Of a stretch of DNA of 64,000 bases, positions 27,220 to 36,538 are shown in pieces. The stretch spans positions 310,001 to 374,000 of the forward strand of contig NZ_CCDM010000004.1 of assembly GCF_000750635.1 (NCBI RefSeq), written 5' to 3'. The notes below the pieces were generated by a model. It saw only the letters and a list, made by a program, of their open reading frames with translations, searched no databases and had not been told where the DNA came from. The first letter of the stretch is position 1; each line of letters starts with the position of its first letter. The position numbers and the translations under genes were made by a program. The stretch is from Oceanobacillus jeddahensis (GTDB lineage: Bacteria > Bacillota > Bacilli > Bacillales > Amphibacillaceae).

Positions 27220-27263
27220 AATACTTCCTCCGTTATTATCATAATGTTGGTCCTCTATAAAAG

Positions 27264-28187
27264 TTATAAATGTACTTCTTCTCCGTTCATGGAGCTCAAA
27301 AAGTATTCTTCCAGTGAACTATGTCTTTTATTTATACTTTCAATGCCAACATCATTCATCACAAGCTTTTTAGAGAGATCTTGCTGCGTTAAAGCAGGAT
27401 CGTAAATGCGAATTGTTTGTTCTCCAATCATTTTAAAATTATGTATTCCTAAATGCTGTTCTATCACGAACATTGCTTTTTTGGCGTCTTGAACTTTCAC
27501 CTCAATATAAGCCGTTTGTTTCCCGTTTATATCTTTCATCGATACTTCCTTAATTAGCTTACCACTTTGTATCATACCGATTGTATCTGACATTTGCTCC
27601 ATTTCCGCCAGAATATGGCTAGAAATCAATAACGTCATTCCGTATTCGCGGCTGAGCACTTTAAAAAGATCTCTTAATTCTTTAATACCAATCGGGTCCA
27701 AACCATTAATCGGTTCGTCCAAAATTAACAATTCCGGTTTAGTAGAAATAGCTCTGGCAATCCCTAGTCTCTGTTTCATTCCCAGTGATAATTCTTTTAC
27801 TTTTTTCTTCTCAATATTTGTTAATTTCACCAGTTCCAACGCACGATCTATCGACTCTTTATCATAGTATCCCATGTATTCACAATGATAATATAGATTT
27901 TCTTTCGCAGTTAAATGATCATAAAAAATCGGATATTCAATAATATTTCCCATCCGTTTTAAGAATTCGAATGAAGTTTCTGTTATTTTTTCACCAAATA
28001 ATTCAACCTCTCCACTTGTTGGTTTGATTAAGTTCGTTATCATTTTCATCGTCGTTGTTTTTCCAGAACCATTTGGTCCCAGGAAGCCGTAAATCTCTCC
28101 TTGTTTCACGTGCATATTCACATTAGAAACAACTTCTTCCCCTTTAAATGTTTTACTGAGTTGATTTGTTTTTATTATGTATGACAT
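27264..28187 (-). CDS. ABC exporter ATP-binding protein (BcrA-like)
   Basis: A 307-aa ATPase: Walker A GPNGSGKTT, signature LSLGMKQR, Walker B LLILDEPINGLDP, switch His SSHI. First gene of an operon with permease, lipoprotein, response regulator and kinase. It closely parallels the ATPase at 19216 in length and motifs, which suggests an old duplication of the module, with the gene order reversed here (transporter before regulators). Confidence 0.9.
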   Translation of the reverse strand: MSYIIKTNQLSKTFKGEEVVSNVNMHVKQGEIYGFLGPNGSGKTTTMKMITNLIKPTSGEVELFGEKITETSFEFLKRMGNIIEYPIFYDHLTAKENLYYHCEYMGYYDKESIDRALELVKLTNIEKKKVKELSLGMKQRLGIARAISTKPELLILDEPINGLDPIGIKELRDLFKVLSREYGMTLLISSHILAEMEQMSDTIGMIQSGKLIKEVSMKDINGKQTAYIEVKVQDAKKAMFVIEQHLGIHNFKMIGEQTIRIYDPALTQQDLSKKLVMNDVGIESINKRHSSLEEYFLSSMNGEEVHL

Positions 28188-28368
28188 TGCTCTTCTCCTC
28201 CTTCCCCTCTTATACTATGGAACTGAATTAACTTTTCTCTTACTTAAATCTTACTTTTTTATTAAGTTCTTTTTATCTTTTAAAATATTGCATTCGAATT
28301 CGTAGGCCTGGCCCTAACGTATTCGTTTAAATGGATTTTATAGGAAATTAAAAATCGATTTACTCTAA

Positions 28369-28398
28369 AACAGCGTCAAGGATATCCTTGACGCTGTT
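28369..28398 (-). terminator. 30-nt perfect palindrome, probable terminator
   Basis: AACAGCGTCAAGGAT and its exact complement form a 30-nt perfect palindrome centred on ATAT, about 180 bp after the MFS stop at 28581 and followed on the minus strand by TTTT. The stretches 28188-28368 and 28399-28580 show no gene; the first must hold the promoter of the ABC operon. A two-fold regulator site is an alternative reading. Confidence 0.55.
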
Positions 28399-28580
28399 CC
28401 AAATTTTATTTTGCCCACTTTAAATCAATAAGCAGACTCCTTGATAGTACCAACAGCAAACTTTAAATTCCCAACCATAAACCTGCTGTTAAAAAGCAAA
28501 GAAAAGAAGCAGATACACATATTTGTGCAGATTCAAATCCCTTCTGTACAAGCCGTTTTTCATTCTAGCTTGATATATAT

Positions 28581-30047
28581 TTAGCTAGATTCCTGAACTT
28601 CACGTTTTTCTCCATCACGCTGCCTGTGACTTTCCTCTTCAGCAGGGGAATTGCCATTCTTAATAAAAAAGCTGAGCACAACCCCGATAAGTGAAAGTAC
28701 TGTAATGACCATAAAGGCTACATTGACACCATGAATCATTGGATAGGCTATATCCGGATTAAGTTCCGCAGAAGTTTCCGTTGTCGTCATTACCGTAATA
28801 ACGATAGCCGTTCCAATGGATGCGGAAACCTGGCGCATCGTATTCGTCACCGCTGTACCATGTGAAATCAACTCTCTAGGGAGCTGATTTAAACCTGCAG
28901 TTGTTACAGGCATCATGACCATCGATAGACCGAACATCCGAATGGCGTACAAAATCATGATCATCACCATCGATGTCGAAGGTCCCAAATTGGCTAGGGC
29001 AAAAGTGGAAACGGTAATAATGATAAGCCCAGTAACCGCTAACCACCTTGCACCGAAACGATCAAATATACGACCCGTAATCGGGGACATCATCCCATTC
29101 ACTAAAGCACCAGGGAGAAGCGCAATTCCTGCTTCCATTGCTGTAAACCCTCGTGCGTTTTGCATATAAAGCGGAATTAATGTCTCTGCACCAATCAGTC
29201 CCATAAATGCGATCATGGGTATAATCGTTGATAAGGTGAAGATCGGATTTTTAAATACCCTGAATTCCAGCATAGGTTTCTTCATACGTAATTGCCTGAT
29301 AATGAAGCATGCTAAGGATACTGCGCCAACAAGCAGTGTAGTGATCGTGATGATACTTCCCCATCCATTGTTGCCCGCGCTTGTAAATCCATATAAAAAT
29401 CCGCCAAAACCAAAAGTAGATAAAATAATGGATAGCATATCCAATTTCGGATATGTCAATTCCGTAACGTTTTTCATCACTTTAGCAGCAACCAAAATAA
29501 CGATAATTGCAATAGGCAGTATAATTAAAAATATAGCACGCCAAGAAAATGTAGTAATAACCCATCCTGACAAAGCCGGGCCAATCGCTGGAGCAAAGGA
29601 AATCACAAGACCTACCAGCCCCATTGCTACCCCGCGGTTTCTGACAGGAAAAAGTAATAAAAATACGGTTTGCATTAGCGGCATGATCACGCCCGCTCCA
29701 CTAGATTGAATGGTTCTTCCTAAGAGTAACATACCAAAGTTCGGAGCCATGGCAGAAAATGCTGTCCCGACAGCAAACACCGTCATCGCAGTAATGAATA
29801 ACTGTCTTGTTGTGAATCGCTCCATTAAAAACGCGGTGACAGGTATCATCACGCCATTGACGAGCATAAAAACAGTTGTCAGCCACTGCCCGGTATTAGC
29901 AGTCACATTCATTTCTTCCATGATTGGCGGGATCGCTGTAATCATTGTTGTCTGGTTTAAAATGGAAATGAACCCACCTGTAAGAAGTACAATAATGATG
30001 GGTGTTTTATTAAATGATTGCACTTTCTTATGAACACCCTCCTTCAT
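28581..30047 (-). CDS. DHA2-family MFS drug exporter (EmrB/QacA type)
   Basis: About 488 aa with 14 predicted membrane helices, proton-driven export of drugs or cations. Family motifs include QWLTTVFMLVNGVMIPV in helix 2 and GRTIQSSGAGVIMPLMQT (motif C-like region), RGVAMGLVGLVISFAPAIGPALSGW. The start is unclear: ATG 30047 lacks an upstream RBS, while AGGAGG (30038-30043) is 14 nt before an in-frame GTG at 30023; 480 or 488 residues are both acceptable. No neighbouring regulator is in the same orientation. Confidence 0.88.
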   Translation of the reverse strand: MKEGVHKKVQSFNKTPIIIVLLTGGFISILNQTTMITAIPPIMEEMNVTANTGQWLTTVFMLVNGVMIPVTAFLMERFTTRQLFITAMTVFAVGTAFSAMAPNFGMLLLGRTIQSSGAGVIMPLMQTVFLLLFPVRNRGVAMGLVGLVISFAPAIGPALSGWVITTFSWRAIFLIILPIAIIVILVAAKVMKNVTELTYPKLDMLSIILSTFGFGGFLYGFTSAGNNGWGSIITITTLLVGAVSLACFIIRQLRMKKPMLEFRVFKNPIFTLSTIIPMIAFMGLIGAETLIPLYMQNARGFTAMEAGIALLPGALVNGMMSPITGRIFDRFGARWLAVTGLIIITVSTFALANLGPSTSMVMIMILYAIRMFGLSMVMMPVTTAGLNQLPRELISHGTAVTNTMRQVSASIGTAIVITVMTTTETSAELNPDIAYPMIHGVNVAFMVITVLSLIGVVLSFFIKNGNSPAEEESHRQRDGEKREVQESS

Positions 30048-30133
30048 ATAACAAATTACAATAGTGATCATGTTACATGAATGATTTGATTTTGTCGATG
30101 ATTGTGCTTTTCGTCACATTTTCCAGATAAAAC

Positions 30134-30171
30134 AAAAAGACCTATCTTCCTCAAAAATAGGCAGCCTTTTT
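30134..30171 (-). terminator. Terminator after the Ntn-hydrolase gene
   Basis: AAAAAG..CCTAT and ATAGG..CTTTTT form a broken stem of 11 bp with an 11-nt loop, 69 bp after the stop of the gene ending at 30240. Confidence 0.55.
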
Positions 30172-30239
30172 GTTTTTAGACTTTTAAAACGTACATCTCA
30201 GACGTCAGAGTATACTTATTTTCAAATTCGATTTGAGTA

Positions 30240-31259
30240 TTAACTGATTGTTATCTCTCCTTCTAAAAGATGAGGTAGTTCTTCTTTTCCTGAAAGCCAT
30301 TCACTAAATGATAGTTCGTAAGGTTCACAATTTCCACCAACTCCAACCACTACATGCAAGTCTTTTGGGCAATACATCACTGTATGCAAAGTCCCAAAAT
30401 ATTCTTCGTAATCCTTGAAAAATAATGGCGAGTCTTCATTGTTAAAAATATGATACGCAGAAATCAGAGTTAAATCTTCTTTTTCTAGTGTTGCCAAATA
30501 GTTTTTGCGATCCAAGGACCGATTAATGAACACTCTATTTTTCTTCTTTAATTGCTCCGATTCAAAATGATTCGTGCAAATAAGCTTGGAGTTTTTATGA
30601 ACAATCTGTTGTTCAGGTGCTGCCTCCACAATAGCATTATTTCCCTCTTTATCCATAATGGAAAAGTTAAAACAATACTGATGAGGAATTTGTTTAATGA
30701 ACGATACAGCTTCATTTGTGTCGGCGCATTGTTCCAAAACCAGTCGACAAATCATTGTTGCCAAAAAACCTTTTTGAGCAGCCGCTTCATTTACCAAATG
30801 CAGACCAATAACAAGCCCCTTCTCATTCATGCCGTCCAGCCTTCCTGTAATGTGCTGACTGAATCCGATGCTGGCATACCCTTGATCCGGTTTGGATAGA
30901 ACTAATCTGGCGTCATATAATTTATCATTGAAATCATAATTTCGCACATAAAAAGAATTGCCTGCGAATGTTGTACAACCCATAGAAGGCATCTGTATAT
31001 CATATCCTCCAAACAGCTGCATGGCAGTATTTATATCGACTTCCATTCCAACTGCCAGCCCCTCTATCTCTTCCCTGAGTATTGGTGACACTCGCTCTAG
31101 TTGTTTCTTCGCTTCTGTCATATCTTTATTCACCTGTATTTCTATTAGATGCTTCCAGTTTATATTTAATTTCAGGGCAACACCCTGTTTCATCCCCATT
31201 TCATACGCATTCCCTGTCAGTTCAACGATTTCTGCCTGCAGCTTTCTTCTCAGATTCAT
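30240..31259 (-). CDS. C45-family Ntn hydrolase / acyltransferase-like
   Basis: About 339 aa. Belongs to the N-terminal-nucleophile family of linear-amide hydrolases related to acyl-CoA:6-aminopenicillanate acyltransferase. The expected self-cleavage site Gly94-Cys95 is in PSMGCTTFAGNSFYVRNYDF; Arg and Asp of the oxyanion region follow. The activated chain would begin at Cys95. ATG 31259 overlaps the MerR stop as ATGA, so the two are translationally coupled. Probably hydrolyses an acylated amine or peptide, possibly a signal or antibiotic; substrate unknown. Confidence 0.8.
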   Translation of the reverse strand: MNLRRKLQAEIVELTGNAYEMGMKQGVALKLNINWKHLIEIQVNKDMTEAKKQLERVSPILREEIEGLAVGMEVDINTAMQLFGGYDIQMPSMGCTTFAGNSFYVRNYDFNDKLYDARLVLSKPDQGYASIGFSQHITGRLDGMNEKGLVIGLHLVNEAAAQKGFLATMICRLVLEQCADTNEAVSFIKQIPHQYCFNFSIMDKEGNNAIVEAAPEQQIVHKNSKLICTNHFESEQLKKKNRVFINRSLDRKNYLATLEKEDLTLISAYHIFNNEDSPLFFKDYEEYFGTLHTVMYCPKDLHVVVGVGGNCEPYELSFSEWLSGKEELPHLLEGEITIS

Positions 31260-32017
31260 TGATTTCCTCCTATATGTGTAACAGGTATAATGATATCTGC
31301 TGCATCCATCTGTCCCCCACGATACCATTCCAGGATAGATCCAGCAGGAGTCCAGTTGTTAACCATACAATATTGCATTAATTTACGATATGCGGCTTCA
31401 ATTTTAGAAAAATCCCCATTAAAAGTAAGACCAATACAGAAGCATTTCCTCATTGTTTCCGAAAAAGCTTCCGGAATAGGTATTGTGCCTATTTTTTTTG
31501 AAATACCAAAGCCAATTTCTGCTTTTACTTGTTTCTTCGTTCCGGATATATATCGCAAATACGTGTTTTTAATCGGAATTTGAACCTGTTCTATCTGTTT
31601 ACGCCTAAAAATAAATTCCTTGCTAAATTGTCCGGCAGTAGATTCTGCTTCAAACCAAATCACTTTCTCAGCAGGTTTTTCAAACATATAAATCTCCGCT
31701 TCATCAGAATCACTTTCTAAATAACGGAGACTGACTTCCAGCTGCTTCTGATTTTCTTTTATCGTTTGAATCCATTTCTCCTTCATTCGCTTCTGCTTAT
31801 CTTTATCTGCTTTTAAGTAAAGTTGAATATCATGAATCGGAACCTTTGCTGTCCGCAGGCTTGCAATCATTTTAGCAAGCGAAATTTGATCTTCCGAATA
31901 CATGCGATAGTTACTATCCTCCTGCCTCGCTGATTTCAAAAGACCTTTTTCTTCATAAAAGCGTAGGGTACTTTTAGGAATACCTGTCTTCATCGAAAAT
32001 GCCTGTATCGTCATCAA
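31256..32017 (-). CDS. MerR-family regulator with effector-binding domain
   Basis: A 253-aa activator. N-terminal MerR HTH (QAFSMKTGIPKSTLRFYEEKGLL), dimerisation helix to about 120, then a GyrI/effector-binding-like C-terminal domain (about 130-250), as in BmrR-type multidrug sensors. Probably controls itself and the coupled Ntn hydrolase via the 19-bp-spacer promoter at 32051-32081. Confidence 0.88.
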   Translation of the reverse strand: MMTIQAFSMKTGIPKSTLRFYEEKGLLKSARQEDSNYRMYSEDQISLAKMIASLRTAKVPIHDIQLYLKADKDKQKRMKEKWIQTIKENQKQLEVSLRYLESDSDEAEIYMFEKPAEKVIWFEAESTAGQFSKEFIFRRKQIEQVQIPIKNTYLRYISGTKKQVKAEIGFGISKKIGTIPIPEAFSETMRKCFCIGLTFNGDFSKIEAAYRKLMQYCMVNNWTPAGSILEWYRGGQMDAADIIIPVTHIGGNQ

Positions 32018-32050
32018 GATGTTCTCCTCCCGTCACCTTTCTTAAGTATA

Positions 32051-32081
32051 AGGATAAACCTTAAAGTAACTTGAATGTCAA
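32051..32081 (-). promoter_or_regulatory. MerR-type promoter, 19-bp spacer
   Basis: On the minus strand: TTGACA (32081-32076), 19-bp spacer containing the dyad-like AAGTTACTT, and TATCCT (32056-32051), 34 bp upstream of the MerR gene. The over-long 19-bp spacer with a dyad is the hallmark of promoters that MerR proteins activate by DNA distortion. Confidence 0.7.
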
Positions 32082-32136
32082 GGCATTTTGAATAGAATAA
32101 TTCAGTACATCAACTTCATAAAATCTAAAAACAGCA

Positions 32137-32170
32137 AAAAACACTGAATCTACTATATCCCAGTGTTTTT
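32137..32170 (-). terminator. Terminator after the LacI/HAD unit
   Basis: AAAAACACTG / CAGTGTTTTT, 10-bp perfect stem, 14-nt loop, about 80 bp after the HAD stop. Confidence 0.75.
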
Positions 32171-32251
32171 CTTAATAAGATCTTTTATTTTGCGTTCAAT
32201 GTTTTTTAAACGGAATCATTTTCTGTTTCAAAAAGCTCATTCCTCATCCAG

Positions 32252-32872
32252 TTAAAATAACTTTACGAAATCACTCGGCTGTTCTAATACATAATCCGCT
32301 TCTTCAAACCCTTTTTGCGTTTTACTCCCCCATAATGCAAGCGCAAACGCTACTCCTGCACTTTTGGCACATTGCAAATCATAGATCGAATCTCCAATGT
32401 AGATAGCTTTTTCTTTTTCCACAGCTAACTGATTGATGCAAGCTAACAATGGATCAGGGTGCGGCTTATGTTTTTCTGTATGCGATGCTGTGATAATCTC
32501 AGAAAAATAGTCATTCAAACCATATGGTTCAAATTCATTTATCATTTGCTCATTTGTTTTGGAGGTGACGATTCCCATCTTAATGTTTTTGTTTGCCAAT
32601 TGCTTCATAACTACATCCATTTGTTCAAATACCTTTATATCCTTAACGAAAGAAAGTATATTTTCTTCCCAAGCAGCTTGTATGCTTTCAACATCTTGTA
32701 TTTGTAATCTGTTTAAAGTCTCTCTCCCGGGTATACCCAAACTAAAAAATAACGCTTCTTTCTTATACTCCAGACCCAGCTCTTCCTTCAGCGTTTTCTG
32801 CAGCGCATGTAATATTGGTTCCTCGGTGTCTAATATGGTTCCATCTACGTCAAAAATAGCTGTGGTAAACAT
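32252..32872 (-). CDS. HAD-family phosphatase (PGP/beta-PGM-like)
   Basis: A 206-aa HAD hydrolase. Motif I DVDGTILDTE with nucleophile Asp near residue 8, motif II Thr in VTSKTN, motif III Lys in HKPHPDP, motif IV IGDSIYD. The helical cap is in the N-terminal half (subclass I). Start ATG 32872 has AGGAGG 8 nt upstream. 42 bp downstream of a LacI regulator, so it may dephosphorylate a sugar phosphate or serve repair of phosphoglycolate-like metabolites. Confidence 0.85.
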   Translation of the reverse strand: MFTTAIFDVDGTILDTEEPILHALQKTLKEELGLEYKKEALFFSLGIPGRETLNRLQIQDVESIQAAWEENILSFVKDIKVFEQMDVVMKQLANKNIKMGIVTSKTNEQMINEFEPYGLNDYFSEIITASHTEKHKPHPDPLLACINQLAVEKEKAIYIGDSIYDLQCAKSAGVAFALALWGSKTQKGFEEADYVLEQPSDFVKLF

Positions 32873-32914
32873 GTACAATTCCTCCTAAATATCCGTTTTT
32901 ATGATAATCGTATT

Positions 32915-33862
32915 TCAAACCGAATCTCTTTCGATAATACGATAAGGTGTTTCTATTTTTTCGTTCGATTTCTTTATCATTAAACTGCAAGCCTGTTCAC
33001 CGATTTTGGTAAGCTGGTGGTCTACCGTCGTCAATCTCAAACCAATACCAACAGGCTGATTTTCCTGACCGATAATCGCTAAATCACCTGGAACACGCAA
33101 TTGTTCAGCTTTTGCTTGCAAATATATTCCGCTGGCTACTTCATCGCCATTTGCATAAATTGCCGTCGGTCTTTCCGATAATTGTAAAAACTGATGTGCC
33201 GCTTCATATCCATCTTCTAAACATTGACAATTTGAAATATGATAACCGGATGGAATATCACCAAAAATTTCATGATACGCATTGATGATTTTCTTCGTAC
33301 TATTGCTTTCCATCCGGGCTGTTGTAAAAGCAACCGCAAGATGTCCCTTATTTTTAAGTAATTGAAAGGCATCCAGGAAAGAAGCATATCGTTCTGTGTA
33401 AGAGCAGCCAATTTCATAATGCGGTGCGTACTCACAAGATATAATTGATCCAAAATCGGTATAAGGGACAATCGTCTCCCAATCATTCGCTCTTGATGTA
33501 ATAATGATACCGTCAAATAGCTTACTTTTTAATTTCTCCAAATAGGCCAATTCTTTTTCTTTATCATATTGAGAAGGAAGCATTGTTATTAAAAAATCAT
33601 TTTCCAGAGCTATATTCAGGATACCATTTACTAATTGATCAAATGCCGGGTTATTGTTATATGGAAGGATAACTCCAATTGTTCTTGTTTCCCCACGAAT
33701 TAAATCAACCGCATTTTTATTGGGGGCGTATTTCATTTCCTCCATTACTTTTAAAACAGCCTCTCTCTTTTCACTGGAGACGTACTTGTAATTGTTAAGA
33801 ACTCTGGAAACCGTAGAGACAGAGACTCCTGCTAATTTTGCAATATCTTTAATATTTGCCAT
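32915..33862 (-). CDS. LacI/GalR-family transcriptional regulator
   Basis: A 315-aa repressor: HTH at 1-50 (NIKDIAKLAGVSVSTVSRVLNN), then a periplasmic-binding-protein-like sensor domain. It lacks a sugar transporter nearby; the only same-strand neighbours are a PH-domain protein upstream (10 bp) and a HAD phosphatase downstream, so targets may include these or distant genes. Confidence 0.92.
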   Translation of the reverse strand: MANIKDIAKLAGVSVSTVSRVLNNYKYVSSEKREAVLKVMEEMKYAPNKNAVDLIRGETRTIGVILPYNNNPAFDQLVNGILNIALENDFLITMLPSQYDKEKELAYLEKLKSKLFDGIIITSRANDWETIVPYTDFGSIISCEYAPHYEIGCSYTERYASFLDAFQLLKNKGHLAVAFTTARMESNSTKKIINAYHEIFGDIPSGYHISNCQCLEDGYEAAHQFLQLSERPTAIYANGDEVASGIYLQAKAEQLRVPGDLAIIGQENQPVGIGLRLTTVDHQLTKIGEQACSLMIKKSNEKIETPYRIIERDSV

Positions 33863-33872
33863 AACTAAACTC

Positions 33873-34181
33873 CTATAGGTACGAAAATTTTGAAAGAAGC
33901 GGGTAAAACGAGAAAAAATCTCCCTTGTATATCCATTTTATCTTAATACGATACGTTCCAACAATAAAAGCTGAAGACAATGGTGCTATTTCAACCCTTT
34001 CTTCTGAAAACCAAAATGATTTCTCCACATTTATTAATTTATTACTAATGAGATATAATCGTTTATTCGTTAAAATTAAATCACCGAAATAAATGTTTTG
34101 GACCCCGTCAAACGTTTCAAATAATCCTTCTAAACAAGAAGCTATCTTTTCATCCGGTTCCAGCTTTATTTTTTTAGTCAT
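33873..34181 (-). CDS. Small PH/GRAM-like domain protein
   Basis: A 102-aa protein. LILTNKRLYLIS is the characteristic strand of bacterial PH-like (bPH/YokE-like) domains; the rest is beta-rich, ending in a short helix. No signal peptide or membrane helix. RBS GGGGAAG precedes ATG 34181. Upstream of and probably cotranscribed with the LacI gene. Function unknown. Confidence 0.6.
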   Translation of the reverse strand: MTKKIKLEPDEKIASCLEGLFETFDGVQNIYFGDLILTNKRLYLISNKLINVEKSFWFSEERVEIAPLSSAFIVGTYRIKIKWIYKGDFFSFYPLLSKFSYL

Positions 34182-34313
34182 TTTCTTCCCCTTCCCCTCG
34201 TTTGATCTCTAGTTATTTTTAATGTAATGTATGAAATGGATTTCAGGTCAAGAGGGAAAGTTACTATTCTTTAAAAGTACATAAAATTAATTACAATCGT
34301 TTTTTTGCATCAA

Positions 34314-34357
34314 AAACACCTCTAAGTTCTGAATTCAATCTAACTTTAGAGGTGTTT
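34314..34357. terminator. Terminator hairpin
   Basis: AAACACCTCTAAGTT pairs with AACTTTAGAGGTGTTT across a 13-nt loop with a 1-nt bulge; 43 bp after the stop of the broken ClbS-like gene. Confidence 0.72.
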
Positions 34358-34399
34358 ATCGCCTATTCAACATATTTTAATGTACCCCATAAGTATAAA

Positions 34400-34915
34400 C
34401 TATTTTCCACGAACCTTTTTCCACTTTCTAATTTTTGTCCGAAATGACTTAAAGGGGGCAACTGTATTAATATGAATCCATTTCCAGATTGGCCAGCTGG
34501 AAGGGGTTGTCATTGCCCATTGTCTTCCACCTTGTTCAAATAGTTCTTTATCGTCATAGCTCTCTACTAATTGAATGATCCGGTCAACATCTCGATGAAA
34601 TAACTCAATTAGTATTCCAAGCGAAACATCAGCATATTTATCATAGAAGCTTTGATACAGGCAGCCAAGATTATTCCATTTATAATCAGGTGTTGGCGTC
34701 ATAACTTCTTTGCCATCTTGGTTATCCTGCTGCCAGGATAAAATTAAATTCACCCATCCCAGTTGTTAGACAATCATCTGAGCCGGTGTTCTGTCTACTT
34801 CTTCTACAGAAACATCTTTATCCGCAGAATTCACCGAATCAAATTCACTGATAAACAGATTTGCTCTCTTTCTAATCTCATTAATCAGAGCTTGTTTGTT
34901 TTCGTACCCCTGCAT
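34400..34915 (-). pseudogene. ClbS/DfsB-family gene interrupted by an in-frame stop
   Basis: Starting at ATG 34915 the frame reads MQGYENKQALINEI...RTPAQMIV, hits TAA at 34768-34766 (codon 50), then continues in the same frame as QLGWVNLILSWQQD to a stop at 34400. Together this is about 171 residues, the usual size of ClbS/DfsB four-helix-bundle proteins, which commonly read QM-x-x-YQLGW; the stop replaces that Tyr. A GTG at 34753 could start the 3' part but without its first helix. One base change from a Tyr codon explains it. ClbS relatives protect against genotoxins or have unknown roles. Confidence 0.8.
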
Positions 34916-35014
34916 GTCATACCGCCCTCCCATATGAAATTAAAGGAACCTTTTCCCTCCAGTGTTGATAACGATTGGACTTTTTGAATATCATTTATAA
35001 TCAATCTATCCCCA

Positions 35015-35956
35015 TCATACAGGAATAAAAGGAACATTATTAGCAATTCGTGATTGCATCTTTTCCAAATGCTTTCTAACTCCCGGACTTATTTTTCTGC
35101 CTTTAAAGGTATTCACAAAAAATAAAAATGAATATAATAGTCTATAATCCAAAAAAGATGGAATTAGATTCATTTGATCCTCAGATAATACCGTTTCTTC
35201 GGAATAACCTTCAAAAAATAAAGTTGTAAATTTGTGATAGATTTGATGCTGTTCTAAGCTGCTTCGGTGTCTATTGTTTTCCATAAAATGAAACACTGGA
35301 ATAACAGCATCATATACATACCAGCTTTTTCGCACATCGCCAAAATCTAAAACATACATAGCTTTATCAGCAATTATCATATTTTCATTATGTAAATCAT
35401 GGTGTACGATACCATAGTTATTTTTGTCCTTTGAAAGATTGGAAAACTGCTCCATATATTTTTCCCACTTCTCTTCAATCACCCTCCCTTGACCTTTAGC
35501 AAAATCTGACGCCTGAATATCGTGATCCCACTCTAAATAATTCTGCCTCATTTCGTGATTATTTAACTTGGTTATTTCATGCATCTTGCCAAGCTGTTTT
35601 CCCCATACCTTAATGAAATGTTTATTTTTTAAATCTGGAGTCAATACCTTTCCATCAACGTAAGAATACGCCATTACATAGAAACTCTTCTCTTCCCCTT
35701 TAATCAATTCTATGAACTCACCGCTTTTTGAAGGTATAAGTCCAGGAGTTTTTATTCCGTTTTGAAGCATGATATTGATTATTTCTTGTTCATTTAATAA
35801 ATTGGTTTTCTTATATACTTCAGTATCCAGTATTTTTATAACCATATTCTGATCCCGGAAGAGAAATACATTATTATCGAAGCCTCCCAATAATTCAGGA
35901 GACTTTATTATTCCTGAGTACAATGATTTTATTTGCTCTAACAATATTGGATCCAC
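35015..35956 (-). CDS. Aminoglycoside phosphotransferase-family kinase
   Basis: A 313-aa kinase-like protein. The catalytic HHDLHNENMI (Brenner-type HxDxxxxN) and the metal-binding DFGD are present, with an N-lobe nucleotide region around NNVFLFRDQNMVIKIL. It fits the APH/homoserine-kinase II superfamily. It starts at ATG 35956, with AGGGAAGG upstream. Next to three Nudix genes but separated from them by 117 bp. Antibiotic resistance or small-molecule phosphorylation both possible. Confidence 0.83.
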   Translation of the reverse strand: MDPILLEQIKSLYSGIIKSPELLGGFDNNVFLFRDQNMVIKILDTEVYKKTNLLNEQEIINIMLQNGIKTPGLIPSKSGEFIELIKGEEKSFYVMAYSYVDGKVLTPDLKNKHFIKVWGKQLGKMHEITKLNNHEMRQNYLEWDHDIQASDFAKGQGRVIEEKWEKYMEQFSNLSKDKNNYGIVHHDLHNENMIIADKAMYVLDFGDVRKSWYVYDAVIPVFHFMENNRHRSSLEQHQIYHKFTTLFFEGYSEETVLSEDQMNLIPSFLDYRLLYSFLFFVNTFKGRKISPGVRKHLEKMQSRIANNVPFIPV

Positions 35957-36073
35957 CTTCCCTTTTCCCTCCTTTCTTTAAAAATAACTTGATTCTAAAA
36001 TAGAAGAAAATTGCCTTCTATTTTTCAGCAACTAATTCCTCCAGCACAAAATTCGTTAATTGAGCATTTTTAA

Positions 36074-36526
36074 TCACACAGAAGTGGTTATATTTTTTTC
36101 ATCATTTAAAACATACGGCAAATAATGACGTATCATTTCCCCGGATCCATAGTTTTTAGCTTCCAGCAACCAGGTAATCTTCTTCCAATCTAAAATACCT
36201 TCATCCGTTTTCCGGGGAGTTTTATAATGAAAATCTTCCCCCATATGAACTAAAAACACATGCATCCCGTCGTTAAAAGCAGCATTATCCACGTTCCAGG
36301 TAATTATTCCTTTATCAAGAATGGCGTATCCGCTAATATCAATATCTGTTTCTTCTTTTACTTCATGAATGACGCATTCCAGAGCAGTTTCCTTCTCTTC
36401 CATCTTGCCGCCCACGCCGTTCCATAGCCCTTGTGTCGGCTTATACTCTCTGTTTAACATAAGCAATTCATCGTTTCTTTGAATAAAGCATAATGTCTGA
36501 TTATACATTTTAATCCGCTCTTCCAT
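36074..36526 (-). CDS. Nudix hydrolase (MutT/YtkD-like)
   Basis: A 150-aa pyrophosphohydrolase. Nudix box G-G-K-M-E-E-K-E...HEVKEETDI near 37-60; the first box Arg is His and the last Gly is Asp, so it is slightly off consensus but keeps the metal-binding EExxE core. Start is 36526 (MEER) or the in-frame ATG at 36508. It follows the second Nudix gene by 12 bp. Likely cleans oxidised or excess nucleotides (8-oxo-dGTP type). Confidence 0.85.
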   Translation of the reverse strand: MEERIKMYNQTLCFIQRNDELLMLNREYKPTQGLWNGVGGKMEEKETALECVIHEVKEETDIDISGYAILDKGIITWNVDNAAFNDGMHVFLVHMGEDFHYKTPRKTDEGILDWKKITWLLEAKNYGSGEMIRHYLPYVLNDEKNITTSV

Positions 36527-36538
36527 TTACGATTGTAT

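Noticed and set aside
34964..34995. Sequence GATTGGACTTTTTGAAT resembling one end of the 850-994 palindrome
   Set aside because: Only about 17 nt match and there is no partner end nearby; too short to call a repeat copy.
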